Assembly: GCA_025093985.1 (NCBI GenBank)
Contig: JACAAK010000011.1
Location: 1,860,001 to 1,924,000 of the forward strand
Direction of reading: 5' to 3'
Source: Calvatia gigantea
Lineage: Eukaryota; Basidiomycota; Agaricomycetes; Agaricales; Lycoperdaceae
DNA: 64,000 bases
Shown: in pieces, positions 33,731 to 45,711 of the stretch
How the letters are laid out: each line of letters opens with the position of its first letter
Numbering within the stretch: the stretch's first letter is position 1
Made by a program: the position numbers and the translations under genes
Notes under the pieces: model-generated
What the model was told of the DNA's origin: nothing
The model's input: only the letters and a program-made list of their open reading frames with translations
The model's database searches: none

Positions 33731-34654
33731 ATGTACGAGAAATTACAAGGCACAATTCCTCAATCCCGGGAAGAAGCCTTGAAGGCGATAAGGAAAATCA
33801 TCGATCCAGCGGTGACCAGCACATGGGACGATGCCTGGCAAGTCCTTCATTTCAATGTTTCGTACCAATACGAACGTTTCTTTCAGGAAAGTAAATGTAA
33901 CACCCTGGGATGCAGGAGCTGCCCAACCCGCGCTTAGGGAGGCCATCGAAAGCACTGTCGACGGCATTGAGTGGCCTAAAACTGGTCTTGTGCTCGTTCC
34001 AGGTTGCGGCAGTGTACGCCTCCTGGAGGACAGAGACGAGAATGAAGCTGATTTTGGACCAGGGTTATGATGTTGCGTACTTGTCATCCGCCTTAGGAAT
34101 CAAGGTTATCGGTCTCGATTCATCCCAAACCGCAGTTGATAAGGCAACAATGTAGGTCCTCGTTCTTACCCATACAGCGACTTAATGTATTCATGGCTGT
34201 TGCAGTCCACGAGGGACAACCCCCCTCCCAAAGGTAAAGCCATTTTTGAGGTCGCTGATTTCTTCGCGTATAGGTCAGATGAACCCGTCAGCCTCATTTA
34301 CGATTACACGTGAGTGCATGATGTCCCGCCTCCTTCATTATATACTGTTCCTCCTGGGCGAGTGCTGACGGCTATTTCGCACTCAGGTTCTTTGTCGCAA
34401 TCCCACCCCAACGACGTACTGAATGGGGAAAGAAGATGGGCGAGTTGATCAATCCAGGTGGTTATCTCATAACATTCGTCTATCCAATTGACCCCTATTA
34501 TGAGGGCGGTCCACCTTTCTATGTTCGCCCTGAACACTATGACGAACCCCTTTCTTCTGCGTTCGAGAAAGTGGTCGACAGAATTCCGGAGATGTCTCCA
34601 CCATCACACGTGGGGCGCGAGAGACTATTGGTCTGGAGGAGAAAGGCCAATTAG
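33731..34654 (+). CDS. TPMT/thiol-methyltransferase-like SAM-dependent methyltransferase, frame uncertain
   Basis: Class I S-adenosylmethionine methyltransferase of the thiopurine/thiol methyltransferase family; fungal relatives methylate halides or thiols. Recognisable parts in order: STWDDAW (from the ATG at 33731), VTPWDAGAAQPALREAI, LVPGCGS (SAM-binding motif I), intron, GYDVAYLSSALG and VIGLDSSQTAV, intron, AIFEVADFFAY and LIYDYT, intron, FFVAIPPQRR, INPGGYLITFVYPID and a final ERLLVWRRKAN. The two later introns (34016-34064 and the one before 34388) splice cleanly. The joins before VTPWDAG and before STRDNPPPK are each one base off with any GT-AG pair I can find. So the gene is either mildly frameshifted or spliced in a way I cannot see. 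Confidence 0.72.
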
Positions 34655-36389
34655 TGATGCTATCTTTAGTAACTGGGATGGGTAGTTCGGAAGCCCGCTT
34701 GTACCCAGTCCTGGCCGAGACGCCCAAATTTTGTACACGCTATTTGACTCGGTATTTTCACCCGTTTAACGTGGGTAATGCCTCACGCGTGTCCGCAGAG
34801 AACCGCACAGGCCTGTCTCCACAGCTGCCCTCCTCGTCAGCCTTACTTTGGTGGGTTATATGGCGAAGTCATTTGAGCTGACTGCCAAGAAACAAGGTTG
34901 CTCTGTGTCAACCGGATCAAAGTTTCGATAATCCCCCGATCCTGATTAACCCTATCTTCACGGCCGTAATTAGTCTCATCGCAACTTCTAGGGGGGATCA
35001 GGCATAGGGCTTGTTGTGTCTCGTTTAGAAGGACGTCATTGCAGGGCCTCTGGTCCCTTTGGCCAAGTCATTCTCGGCGCGGAGGAATAACTTCTAATGC
35101 TGGAGAGGCAAGACCCTATCCAGTAAAAATCACTTCATTGTTATTCAGGCGAGCGGATTGGGTTGTGACAGACCCTGACCCGATGCTGAAGAAGGCATCA
35201 AAATAAAGAATCGTGGATGCGCCTACCACGGGAGGTACCTTGTCTTGAAGATAATTGAGGAACTGACTCCGCGGAATTTGCGGCCATATGTACCTTATGA
35301 TCTTACACAGGCTATCCTGGGTGCCCTGTTGCCGCAGAAGCTGCAAATATTAACCCTGATCAAAGCTGCCGCACGCACGTTCCATGCCGCCAATGAGGAG
35401 AATGAAACCCGGAACCTGGGACGGATAGCTGAATGCGAAGATCACAAAGGAAGATGAGTACCGTGCCCCAGTTGTGCGGGAGCGATACGTGAGTTGGTTG
35501 CCTCATGCCCAAAGCCATTCCCACAGACACCAAAACTCGCCAAACTCCATCACACTTGGTTCTCTGTTCTCATATTGCGAGACCACCGGAGATATGTGCC
35601 GTATCTCTATCGGTATTCAGAACCTTCCGGCTATAAATGTCCTACATAACAAGATTTTGAAGCCTCTCCTACGATTTTACTCATGCGTGAATTTCATGAA
35701 GGAATTTGGATGAGATGGATTACTAATGTCTATCCCCCTCCCCTGGAAGTCGGTAAAAAAACCCCAGGGTCTTGCCCAGAGCTTGGACCACTAGGCATTA
35801 TGGATCACGAGACACTCGTCCTGGCCTTAAGGCCACACGCCAATGCTCAGAAGGTCATGCAAGTCGTCCAGAAAGATGCGTTGAATTCTTTCGCACCCCG
35901 GAACTTCCTGAACAGCCATCTCGCGTGGTCGATGGATTTCATAAATCCACTCCAAAGTCATCTGATATGCACTTCTACCTAATATGTGGTTGACTGTGAG
36001 TATTTTGTGCCTTACTGCTTGCCCCCCCTTGCCACGCGAAGAGAAAAAGTCTGATATTCTAATGCGTCCAGTCTGTTCTTCTCATCTAGCAATTCCACTG
36101 TGATGACCCATTTTTGCCCAATCGAATGGGAACGGTGCCATTACGCTCATAAAACTTTGGAAATATTTCTCATACTGCCAGAGGTCTTCCCCAACTCCAG
36201 GAAAACACGGCCCATGTCCATCCAGAAGTCGTGAACTTGTCCGCCTCAGTTTTTAGCCGTGCGACAATGTGGTTTTCAGCTCAAGCAGGTTATCTCACGT
36301 TCGTAGGAACGCCCGCATTGCTGGGGATTACAGGAAGGATATAAAGCACGATGAAAGGGACTGGTAAACTTTGCCAAGAGACACAGGAA
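34655..36389. other. No gene recognised, 1.7 kb
   Basis: Several frames of 60-100 codons, none with a family motif or paired splice sites. It lies between the methyltransferase-like gene and the first GMC gene, and its right end should contain the GMC promoter. Confidence 0.35.
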
Positions 36390-38653
36390 ATGCTCTCCAT
36401 ACTCGCGGTCCTATTTTGGTTATCCTCTCTTGCTTCGTGTGCAATATATGAGGCCATTGGTGACATTCCGAAGCTTGACTGGGATTTTATCATAGTCGGA
36501 GGTATATCTGCGATTAGTTTTGATGGTATTTTGGAAGTCATCCTCACAAATCAAATGCAGGTGGCACAGCGGGTTCCGTCCTTGCAAATAGGTTGACAGA
36601 AAACCCTAAATTCAATGTACTTGTCATAGAAGCCGGACCAACGTACAGCGCTATCCTCTCTCCCATATCCATAAAACCCTTAATATCATCTTAGGAACGA
36701 AGGCGTTATAGACTCCATCGTGCCTGGCCTCGAATTCGGGACTGCAAGGTCTCCTTTTGATTGGAATTTTACTACAGTTCCACAGAGAGGCCTAAATGGA
36801 CGCTCGTTTAACTATCAACGTGGACACATGCTTGGTGGAAGTAGCTCCGTCAGTAAGTGCCAATATGGTTCGTTCTGACGGTTTGTGGCTCACATTTCGG
36901 CGTCAAAGACGCGATGTTCTACACCAGAGGATCTTCTTCCGATTTTGATCGCTTTGCAGCTGTCACTGGGGATCCCGGTTGGAGTTGGAATAGACTCCAG
37001 TCGTACTTCAAGAAAGTGAGCTGTTCTAATTCGCTAGGTAGAGCAATGTAGATCTAACTCTAACCCACAAAGAGCGAAAAGTTCGAAAATCCAACTGACA
37101 ACCATAACACTCAAGGGCAATTTGATCCAGGAGTGCACGGATTTTCTGGGAAAGTTGCCGTCACACTCCCAGGTTTACTCCATCCCCCCGTCGATTCGGC
37201 GACACTACAAGCAGCCAAGGAGTTGGGTAGGGATTTCAAGTTCAACCTTGATATGAACTCTGGTGCACCGCTTGGTATTGGTATGACTCTGGTCGCTCCA
37301 TGATTCTGCATCTCAGCTTACTAACCTGAAGTTCCGGTAAAGGTTGGCTCCAGTCCACAATCGGCCATGATGGGACGCGTAGTAGCGCAGGCGACATCTT
37401 ATCTAGACGAGAGGACCCAAATGCGTGAAAATCTGCACATCGTGACCAACACAAGGGTTACCCGTGTCCTAAAGACCGCGAACACCCAAACCCAAGGGCT
37501 GACTATTCGCACCATTGAGATCCGATCTCCGGGTTCGTCAGAGACTGTTCTTCTAACGGCTACGAAAGAAGTTATTCTGTCAGCTGGCTCAATTGGCACT
37601 CCCCATATCTTATTACATTCCGGTATTGGCGACAGAAACGATCTACAAGGCCTTGGAATACCGACGGTATTGCACAATCCGAGTGTCGGACGAAATCTCT
37701 CCGACCATCCATTTTTTGGAACAAGCTTTGGCTTAGTGCCGGGCTCAATTGATTTAGGGCCCTGGGCAAAGTAAGGACCGATTGAGTTGCAACCCATACT
37801 TGTATTCATTATTGTCCGAGATAGCGTGAGCCTGGACCGTACACTACAGGACGAGGCACTTGAGCTTTGGAACCTCAATAGGACCGGCCCTCTCGTTGCG
37901 TTGATTCCTGATGATCACATCGCCTGGACTCGTTTGCCGGACCACTCCCCCATTTTTAAGAAATTCTCGGATCCCTCTTCTGGCCCAGATTCCCCCCACA
38001 TCGAGTTAGTCCTTGGAGTGAGTCGTGCACTCTCGAAGTCTTAGTCGATGGCTCACTTCCGCATATAGGCCTCAGCGGGAGCATATGGCATTGGTGTGAA
38101 TATAGTCAGTCCTGCTTCTCGTGAGTCTTACCTCTCTTTGCAGATTTCCTGCGCTGAGAATAAATAAGGTGGCTCACTCAGGATTCAATCGAACAATCCT
38201 TTCGACAGCCCTTTGATCGACCTGGGCATTTTCAACTCCGATTTCGACCTTTTCACTGCTCGTGAAGCAGTCAAGACCACCCTGCGTTTCGTCCAAGCGC
38301 CGTTTTGGAAGGACATCATTACAAGCATCCAAGAACCGTTTGCCAGCGCAAGGACCGATACCGAAATTGAAAATGTCCTCAGAAATATAACCATGTCGGC
38401 GCTACATGGAGTAGCGACCGCGGCAATGTCGCCGAAAAATGCGCGGTGGGGTGTCGTTGACCCCGACTTGCTGGTGAAACAGGTTTCCGGGTTACGCATC
38501 GTTGATGCATCGGTCATGGCGAGTGATTCACATTCAGGATCTTCGCCCTAACTAATGATACTCCAGCCATTCGTCCCTTGTGCCCACACACAAACGCCTG
38601 TGTATGTTATCGCGGAACGTAGTGCGGATATGATCAAGCAGACTTGGGGCTAA
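36390..38653 (+). pseudogene. GMC oxidoreductase (aryl-alcohol-oxidase-like), upstream copy, two frameshifts
   Basis: Secreted FAD enzyme family that oxidises alcohols and feeds H2O2 to lignin breakdown. Ten exons: 36390-36501, 36561-36643, 36695-36852, 36909-37015, 37073-37280, 37343-37770, 37825-38017, 38069-38120, 38169-38518, 38567-38653. Signal peptide MLSILAVLFWLSSLASC; FAD motif [14 protein letters not shown], completed across exon 2; GMC signatures NYQRGHMLGGSSSV, GDPGWSWNRL and SIGTPHILLHSGIG; catalytic-His regions SALHGVATAAMSP and PCAHTQTPVY. Exon 2 has one extra A (five A's near 36600) and exon 6 one extra G (near 37388) relative to the downstream copy, each changing the frame. 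The final intron uses a GC donor (38519). Without the two bases, 591 residues. Confidence 0.85.
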
Positions 38654-39844
38654 CTTTTAATACGTACTACTTGATAAGCCGCCAGTGCAATACCACTGTC
38701 GTATTAAATTTACTGCTGGTGTAGGTACTGTCAAACTAAATATATGCTTTTGGAGAAGAGCTCTATCAGTTTGAACCGCTGGACATAAGCTGAAATTTTT
38801 CGCATTCATGTCGTTGTTCTGTTTTTTCACTCTTGCCCTCTGCTTCTCTGCAACCGCCGCTTTGGGTCCCCTGCCTCGGCCCATCGACTTCTCGACCAAC
38901 TAACCCCGCTCTTTTTTGCAACGATTCGTATTGATTGCCTAGTTGAAGTTTAGGAAGTCTCCGTGCAACTTTCCTCAGTTGGGCGTAAAATTTGAGCAAC
39001 TTGCGTCGAGATAATTCCATCAACTTTCGAAATGATGGAATATGCGTGATATGGATTCAGTCTAGCGGTTTCAATTTCGGGATAAGATGCTTTTGCAACC
39101 TTATTTCCGACCTTTTCCCGTCCTGATACGGTTGGAAGGAGGGAGCGGAGAGATTCGAGCCAGTTACACGAATGTGAACTAAATCCTAGCACTTCTTGAA
39201 GTCCGAAGATCCCGACTGGGCAGGGGCGCATATTCGACCAGGGGTTGGGAGTTGAGGGGCCGGATCCGGAAAAACCTATGACGAGAAAGAAAATGTGGTG
39301 CCCTCAGAATTTCTTCCAGACCGTATTGCTCCATACTTGTTCGATAACTGACTGAATATGTCACTGATAGGGCCTCTCCCCTCCACGTTTACTTGAGGAG
39401 GAAAGCCCCTCCCGTGCCTTGCTGATCTGATGTCCTGCTTAGACACGTTTTCGAAGTTCTCGGTGAAATACGGTATAACGAATGGAAGCTGAACCTTTAA
39501 CATGGCATGGTCGAGGGGCTGAATTCTCACGAGGGTGTGATGATTTCTTGCGCCGATGGTGAAGAGTCTCTAAAATAGGTGATTCTTTGCTTCCTCAACC
39601 CCGGTGACTCCTAAAACGCGGGCGATCACGGTGATGTAAACCCGCTCTATCCAACCTGAGTTGTACTGTTGTACCCATGCCAAGGACGCCACTAAAAGCA
39701 GCCGGTTTTATATTTCGACCACTTGTCTAGATGGCGTTGCTTTGACACATGTGGGGAGATACTGGGGGAAGACCGGAGAACTGTTTTCTGCGGAGACGAT
39801 ATAAGTTGCTCCCTCAGCCGAGTGTGTCAGAGAAACCTCGGAAA
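38654..39844. other. Spacer between the GMC genes
   Basis: 1.2 kb without a recognisable gene. The right part should carry the promoter of the intact GMC gene. No clear TATA box, repeat or transposon end seen. Confidence 0.35.
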
Positions 39845-42111
39845 ATGCTTTTCTATGGTGTGATTTTACTAGGAATGTCCTCTCTTGGGTTGTGCGCTAC
39901 TTGGGGGTTCATCAATGACGTTCCAAAACTTAATTGGGATTTTATTATTGTTGGTGGTAAGAACTTACACTGGGGATGCCCGTTAAGCAGATTCTCACAA
40001 AAAATGTCGTCAGGAGGAACGGCAGGCTCTGTCCTGGCCGGGAGGTTAACGGAAAACCCGAAATTTAAGGTCTTGCTCATTGAAGCTGGCCCGACGTACG
40101 TGAGAGCTGAATACGACTATTATGACACAACTGACCTCGGAGCTTGCAGAAACGAGGGTGTCCTGGAATCAATTGTGCCTGGTCTGCAACCGAGGCTTGC
40201 TAATACACGATACGACTGGAATTTCACAACGATCCCGATCAAAGGTTTCAATAATCGGTCGGTTGGTTATCAACGCGGACATCTGCTCGGTGGAAGTAGT
40301 TCCGTCAGTACGTGTCTCAATACTTGGGGAGTATGGTTCCGATAGAGGTTCACATTCTGTGATAGATGGAATGGTCTATACGCGGGGAGCCTCGTCTGAC
40401 TATGACCGTTGGGCAAAAGTTACGGGCGATCCTGGTTGGCGTTGGGATAGACTCCAACCATACATCAGGAGAGTAAGTGGTCTCTGTGTGGGCAGTGAGG
40501 ACCCGAACTAAGACACGTCATTCCGAATGCAGCAAGAGAAATTCCAGCTGCCAGCCGACAACCATAGCGTCGTGGGTCAAGTTAATCCAACCGTGCACAG
40601 CTTAACGGGTTCTGTTCCGGTTAGCATCTCAGGCTTCCTCCATCCAACTTCGGACAAAGTTACCCTTGAAGCTAGCAAACAACTGGGGGATGAGTTCAAA
40701 TTCAACTTGGACTGGAACTCGGGGAATCCGCTCGGCGTAGGTATGTACTCCAAATCTGGCCTCTAGAATGCTTGACCGTCTATCGTGATAGGTTGGCTTC
40801 AAGCAACAATTGGACACGACGGTACACGGAGTAGCGCAGCGACATCATACCTCACCCAACAAGTGAGGGCCCGCAAAAACCTGCACGTTGTCACCGACAC
40901 CCTTGTCACACGCGTTCTCCGAACGTCGGGCACCAAAGGCTTAACTATTCGTACAGTTGAAATCCGTTCCCCCGACTCGTCGGACACGATCCTCCTGACA
41001 GCCTCCAAAGAAGTAATCTTGTCGGCTGGGGCGGTTGGGACTCCGCACATTCTGTTGAATTCAGGTATTGGAGACCGGGATGACTTGGAGTCTTTAGGAA
41101 TACCTTTGGTCCTGCATAACCCGAGTGTTGGTCGAAATCTCTCGGATCACACAGTGTTGGCTGTTTCGTTCGGTCTGAAGCCGGGCGCGATCGATTTGGG
41201 ACCTTGGGCAAAGTGGGGAATACTTCTCGAGATTTTTCAGCGGCACCTGTGCTGACCTCGGATTATTGATAGTTTATTTTTCGACCCATCGCTACAAGAA
41301 CAAGCGTTAGAACTCTGGAAGACGAACAGGACGGGTCCTTATGTTGCATTAGTTCCAGTTGACCATCTTGGCTGGGTTCGGATGCCCAATGGCTCGCCTA
41401 TCTTTAAAACATTCCCAGATCCTTCTTCTGGTCCCAGCGCCGCTCATATCGAAGTGGTCATCGGCGTAAGTGTGTTCTAAGATCCTCTCCCTGAGAGTCT
41501 TATGTTACGTTGAATTAGGCGGTCGCTGGCATTTACGCGGTGGACTTGGCCTTCCTCAGTCCCGCTTCGCGTAAGTCGTTGAGCTTTCTAATGTTGCGAC
41601 AAGCTGACGACGAGCTAGGCGGTTTCGTAAGGTTGAGGTCCAACAACCCCTTCGACGACCCTGTGATTGATCCCAACTTCTATGACTCTGAAGTCGACGT
41701 CCTCATTACGCGTGAAGGTGTGAAAGCGGCGATGCGGTTTGTTCAAGCACCTGCTTTAAAGAATTTGATAAATGGGACACTTGAACCATGGACAAACGCC
41801 ACAACAGACGAGGAAATCGACGCTATTATCAGGGATACCTCGTCAACCGCATGGCACCCAATTGGCACCGCCTCCATGTCGCCCAGAAATGCAAGTTGGG
41901 GGGTGGTCGACCCTGACTTGTTGGTGAAAAAGGTTAGTGGATTAAGAGTTGTGGATGCATCCATTATGGTAAGATGTCCTGTTACTATAGACTGATTTGG
42001 CTTTGGTCTAACAAAAAAAAATAGCCGTACATACCCTGCGCACATACACAGACTCCGGTATATTTCATTGCTGAGCGAGCTGTTGACCTCATTAAAACAG
42101 TTTGGGAATAG
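39845..42111 (+). CDS. GMC oxidoreductase, aryl-alcohol-oxidase-like, intact copy
   Basis: FAD-dependent secreted alcohol oxidase, probably of the aryl-alcohol-oxidase group that supplies H2O2 outside the cell. Ten exons: 39845-39956, 40014-40095, 40150-40307, 40366-40472, 40533-40740, 40792-41212, 41273-41465, 41519-41570, 41619-41968, 42025-42111. They sum to 589 residues plus stop with all junctions GT-AG and in frame. Signal peptide MLFYGVILLGMSSLGLC; FAD motif [27 protein letters not shown] and GDPGWRWDRLQ; second GMC signature GAVGTPHILLNSGIG. The two catalytic His are in STAWHPIGTASM and PCAHTQTPVY. Exon lengths equal those of the upstream copy except for exons 2 and 6. Substrate is not readable from sequence. 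Confidence 0.93.
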
Positions 42112-42376
42112 CTTTTGGATATATTCCGTAGACTCCTTCGTCGCCTGAATAGATATCGAATGCCGTCGAGATCACGAGTAAAAAATGTTTGATGAATCGA
42201 AAAGTGTGAACGGGGATGAGAAGAACCTAAAGAACTGCCCACGACACGACAGCATCGAGAAAGCAAAAAAAGGTATTATGCGTCTATTCCGGCCCTATAT
42301 CTAGGTTACACAAGCGCACGTGCTCCATGGCGGCCAGAGGCTCCACTAGCAGGGAGTCTGTCGAAGGTTTAAACGT

Positions 42377-42790
42377 TTAATGCTTGGCAGCGGCGCCTTC
42401 CTTCTCGGCCTCTTCGACGAATTTTCTAATGCTGGAAAGTTTTCGTGTCAGGGATCGAGGTATTCCTATGCACAGCGATTGTTAAGATACGCACAATTCC
42501 TCCTCCTCACTGTAAAAAATTCGTTAGCTGTCTTTCACCGTGTCAAGGAAGCAAGACGCGCCTAGAACCAGCCTTAACAGGAACCGAAGCCTTCGCCTGC
42601 TGCACTGTCTGGGGCATAGGGTTGCTCCCCGACCTCCGTGTCGCGAAATAACCACCGCTGAAGGCGGTGAGAAGGACACCGAGCGCGAGATGTTCGTTTT
42701 TGATGGCACGGCCAAGGATGGTGCTGTATGTACGTGTTAGTTGGTATCATTTTGGCGGGTTTTGAGGGTGGTAGGATCGTACTAGGTCAT
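42377..42790 (-). CDS. ATP19: ATP synthase subunit k (Atp19-like), 79 residues in four exons
   Basis: Small membrane subunit at the dimer interface of mitochondrial F1Fo-ATP synthase. Minus-strand exons 42783-42790 (8 nt), 42562-42723, 42495-42509 (15 nt) and 42377-42431 give 79 residues. The start MTYTILGRAIKNEHLALG and the single hydrophobic helix (LALGVLLTAFSGGYF) match the yeast Atp19 layout. So does the charged tail EEEEFIRKFVEEAEKEG, the equivalent of its DEEKFIENYL tail. The first intron ends with a good branch site (ctaac) and acatacag. The second intron has a GC donor (AG|GCGCGT at 42561-42560); this is the only choice that keeps frame. Too small and too split to appear as a plain open frame. 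Convergent to the intact GMC gene. Confidence 0.85.
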
Positions 42791-43489
42791 TTTATGGGTG
42801 TAGTGCAAGGAAGAGGTTGGCAATTGAGCACCGTGGGTTGTGACGGCAGAGTTCCCTCCCGGTAACTTCCGCGCAAACTGTCGGAATAAGAATGGTCACA
42901 TTCGGTAAGTGTCACAGAGGCCTTCCCCTACAAAAATCCGTGGCTAAAATCCGACTACCATGAGCAGGGCTGTTCTCTCTCAGGAGGAATTAGACCTTTA
43001 AAAGCACTCGCAACGGTGTGGCAGCTTTGTACGGATTGTATATACCGTAGCTGAGCTGGCAGTGACTGTGCCCCCATTCCACGCACAGAAAATCGACCAG
43101 GCGAACGCAATACCGAGGGGCACAATACAACAAAAAATTTAAAGGTCCCACCTCGCAGGCCCTTTTGCTGTTGGCCCGTGAAAGATACGCTGCACTATCA
43201 AGGCGACCCCGATGTTGGACTTTGCGAGCGCTGGTCCAATCCTTTGTCCGAAATTATCATCTCACTCGTATGCAAACGAGTCAGGCCATTTTTATTAGAG
43301 CTTCGTAAACAAGGTATCTATGGCTCCACAATTATAATTCGGACTTCGTAGGCTTGTCGCATATAGAGGATCGCTATGTTTGACAAATGGCGCGAACTAC
43401 ACGGAAGACACTTCATCGCGCACCCATTATCTGAGCGAGGGCGTGGAATAGAGGATTAAGACTCGCTATAACCACACCAGCGGATCGAT
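42791..43489. other. No gene recognised
   Basis: Left part should hold the promoter of the Atp19-like gene. No repeat ends or exons seen before the membrane-protein remnant begins. Confidence 0.35.
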
Positions 43490-44300
43490 TTCCTTGCCTT
43501 CTGATTAATGAAATATATCTTCGTCGTAAATGACCAACTCACAAATTTAAGCGTCAGGATTAAAGTCGTTATTGAAGTCACTGTAGGGGTGGGTGGTTCA
43601 GTACTCATAACGACATACAATAAATGATAGAATGGTCCCTACTGATTTGAAAAACATAAAAGATTATGCCTGCAATTATTCCAATTAGACTACGTCCTTG
43701 AAAATTTTAGATTATCCTACCCTGGGTATATACTGCGTGAAATAGCCTGGTTTTCGTGAAAAAGGTATCACCTAGCTCTCGGCCTAAAGGGAGGAAGGAA
43801 CAGCATATCAGTCGGTCAGAAGTGACCTAGATCCACGGGTTGTCCACTTACATTCCCCGGTAAAGAGGATGAGTATAAGCACCAAAAGTCCTGAAAAACT
43901 CCTCAGTCGTAGGTTCATGGGATAGCTAACAAATAGCTACCAATGTCATAGATACTAATCAGCGCATAGGCGATATATATGCTGATACCCCTGAAGTCTG
44001 CCAGACAGCCAGTCAGCGGTCGTACGTCAAAATCTGACATGAGAGGAGATCAGCAGGGTAATATTAATATAACAGACACTTACAATGGAGGGTACCAATC
44101 GCCCTTTCCCCCATCGCTGAGACGTAGAGAAAAGTTCCGACGGTGTATGCCAGTGTTCCAGCGATCACAAACTTATTTCTGCGCCAGATGAACCATGCAC
44201 GAAGAGTGAACATAACTAAGAGTCCACGCCAGCATTACCTCCAACTATGCGTACACTCACACTCAACCGAATAAACTCCAATTATATAGACCCCTTCAGT
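43490..44300 (-). pseudogene. Decayed multi-pass membrane protein gene (DUF6533/DUF6534-like), copy 1
   Basis: Minus-strand segments match those of 52500-53290 in the same order. They are IIGVYSVE (then a stop), MFTLRAWFIWRRNKFVIAGTLAYTVG, an intron ending catgtcag, FDVRPLTGCLADF, SIYDIGSYLLAI, LLVLILILFTGE at a gtaagt donor, LFHAVYTQG, and GIIFYVFQIS after an acceptor. The W-x-R-N-x helices and GCL..F / YD...L pattern resemble the fungal seven-helix DUF6533/6534 proteins; the name is tentative. A stop in the first piece and a frame change between LLAI and LRSFSGLL mark decay. The 1.73-kb repeat A begins inside this gene (43976). Confidence 0.4.
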
Positions 44301-45711
44301 TATATCAGCAGGACGAGACAAAGGCGGGACAACGGGCTCACAAAAGTCAGCTTGAACGGCAACCGAACAATGTTGTGCCATACCAGGCACATTGTTACGG
44401 AGGTAGTTCAGGATGAAGTCAATAATGGGGAAATATCCGTTGAAGAGGAATAGAATTTTGGCCGTTTTCTACTCCATTGCCCAGACCAGGGAGATCTCCA
44501 TCGAGAGCGTTAAAAGATACTCGAAAACCCTATAGGGTTACTGGGTAAGATTTAGGGAGGCCACGGTTCAAGGTAAGTACGCATGTAAAGTGCGATCATC
44601 CCCACTGTCATGTCGGACGGGGAGGTAAAATACGGGTTTCAGACCTTGTATAATCACTTACTATCTAGATACTGTGCAGGCCCAGTTAATTTATGAAATA
44701 TATTGAAAAGAAAAACGAACATGCTCAGCCAACGTATAGAAGCTTCACAAGCTCCAGCAATATGCCAGGTGCTAACTCGGGTGGCGCAGACATGGAAGCA
44801 TTCATCTCCTCCCTTTCCTTCAATGGCGAAATGGGGGGCAATGATGGGCAGGCAAACAATCTCCAGCGCTGAAATATGGAAGCTAGTGATGACAGTCGTG
44901 CTCGTGCTTGACCGTTATCCAATCAACGCCATCTGCTTCGGGGATGCCCATTGAGTGATTTACATCTTATCACCACCCTACAGGTTAACAGCTAGCAGCC
45001 CAATGAAGAGATGAGGCGGCGGTTCAACGAAAAGTGGGTGTGACTGCGTCCGTCAGTCACGAGGCTTCGAAACCGGGTCCAGGAAAGGAGAGACAGAGGC
45101 CGGGAATAATGAGAGAACGAGGGGCGAGAGTGACGACGTCAGATACGTCGTCGAGAAGGAGTCTAGAACAAGAGAGACGAGAGACTGCGAGACGACGCGG
45201 GAACGAGAGGCAAGGCACTCAATTTCAGAAACTTCGAGAGAGAGGGAGAGTGGGTATCAATTATTAGGTGTCGAGCCTCTACTGGCTCGACTGTATTTAT
45301 ACTATAGACAACTTGTCCGGTGTTCAATTTCTACGGTTATCTACAAATGCTGAATCTGTATGGCAAGGGTACTAAGTCCGAAAAATGGAGGCTAGACTAG
45401 CCTGTGGTAAGATATTGGAATTTCTGAAATACAGTGAGTGAATGCACAACGACGGAGGCGAAGAAATTGAATTAAAAAAAAAAGTTAGTAACGAGAGAGG
45501 TGTATGGTGAAATTTTATTAAAATGGGCATTGGTCTGAAACACAACGTATGGCAGGTGAAACGGATGGTCTATAGAATGGGCAAGGAACGAGCGGATCGG
45601 CGACGGATCAATGAATGGTCGGGGTGACGAAATCTTCAGAGGGCAGACTGATTAGTGTGAGATGCTCGTTGGGTGCTGTTCTGAAGGCAGCCGATGTGCA
45701 GTCTCCACACC
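43976..45711. repeat. Long direct repeat, copy A (1736 bp)
   Basis: Nearly identical to copy B at 46713-48445. It starts within the decayed membrane-protein gene (tatatgctgatacc) and ends at gtctccacacc. It includes a purine-rich gagacgag/gagag tract (45080-45250) followed by a TATA-like atttatactatag near 45295, as in the promoter part of an LTR. No transposase or reverse transcriptase is encoded. Towards its right end, next to the Tc1 element, several CpG of copy B are TpG or CpA here. Confidence 0.85.

Noticed and set aside
33840..33900. A 25-nt intron that would repair the methyltransferase frame
   Set aside because: GT at 33864 to AG at about 33888 would restore the frame but is shorter than any intron accepted here and probably too short to splice.
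36600..36610. Stop codon in GMC copy 1 exon 2 as a splice-site error of mine
   Set aside because: I tested other acceptors; exon 2 is one base longer than in the sister gene (83 against 82), and only removing one A of the A5 run restores all later motifs.
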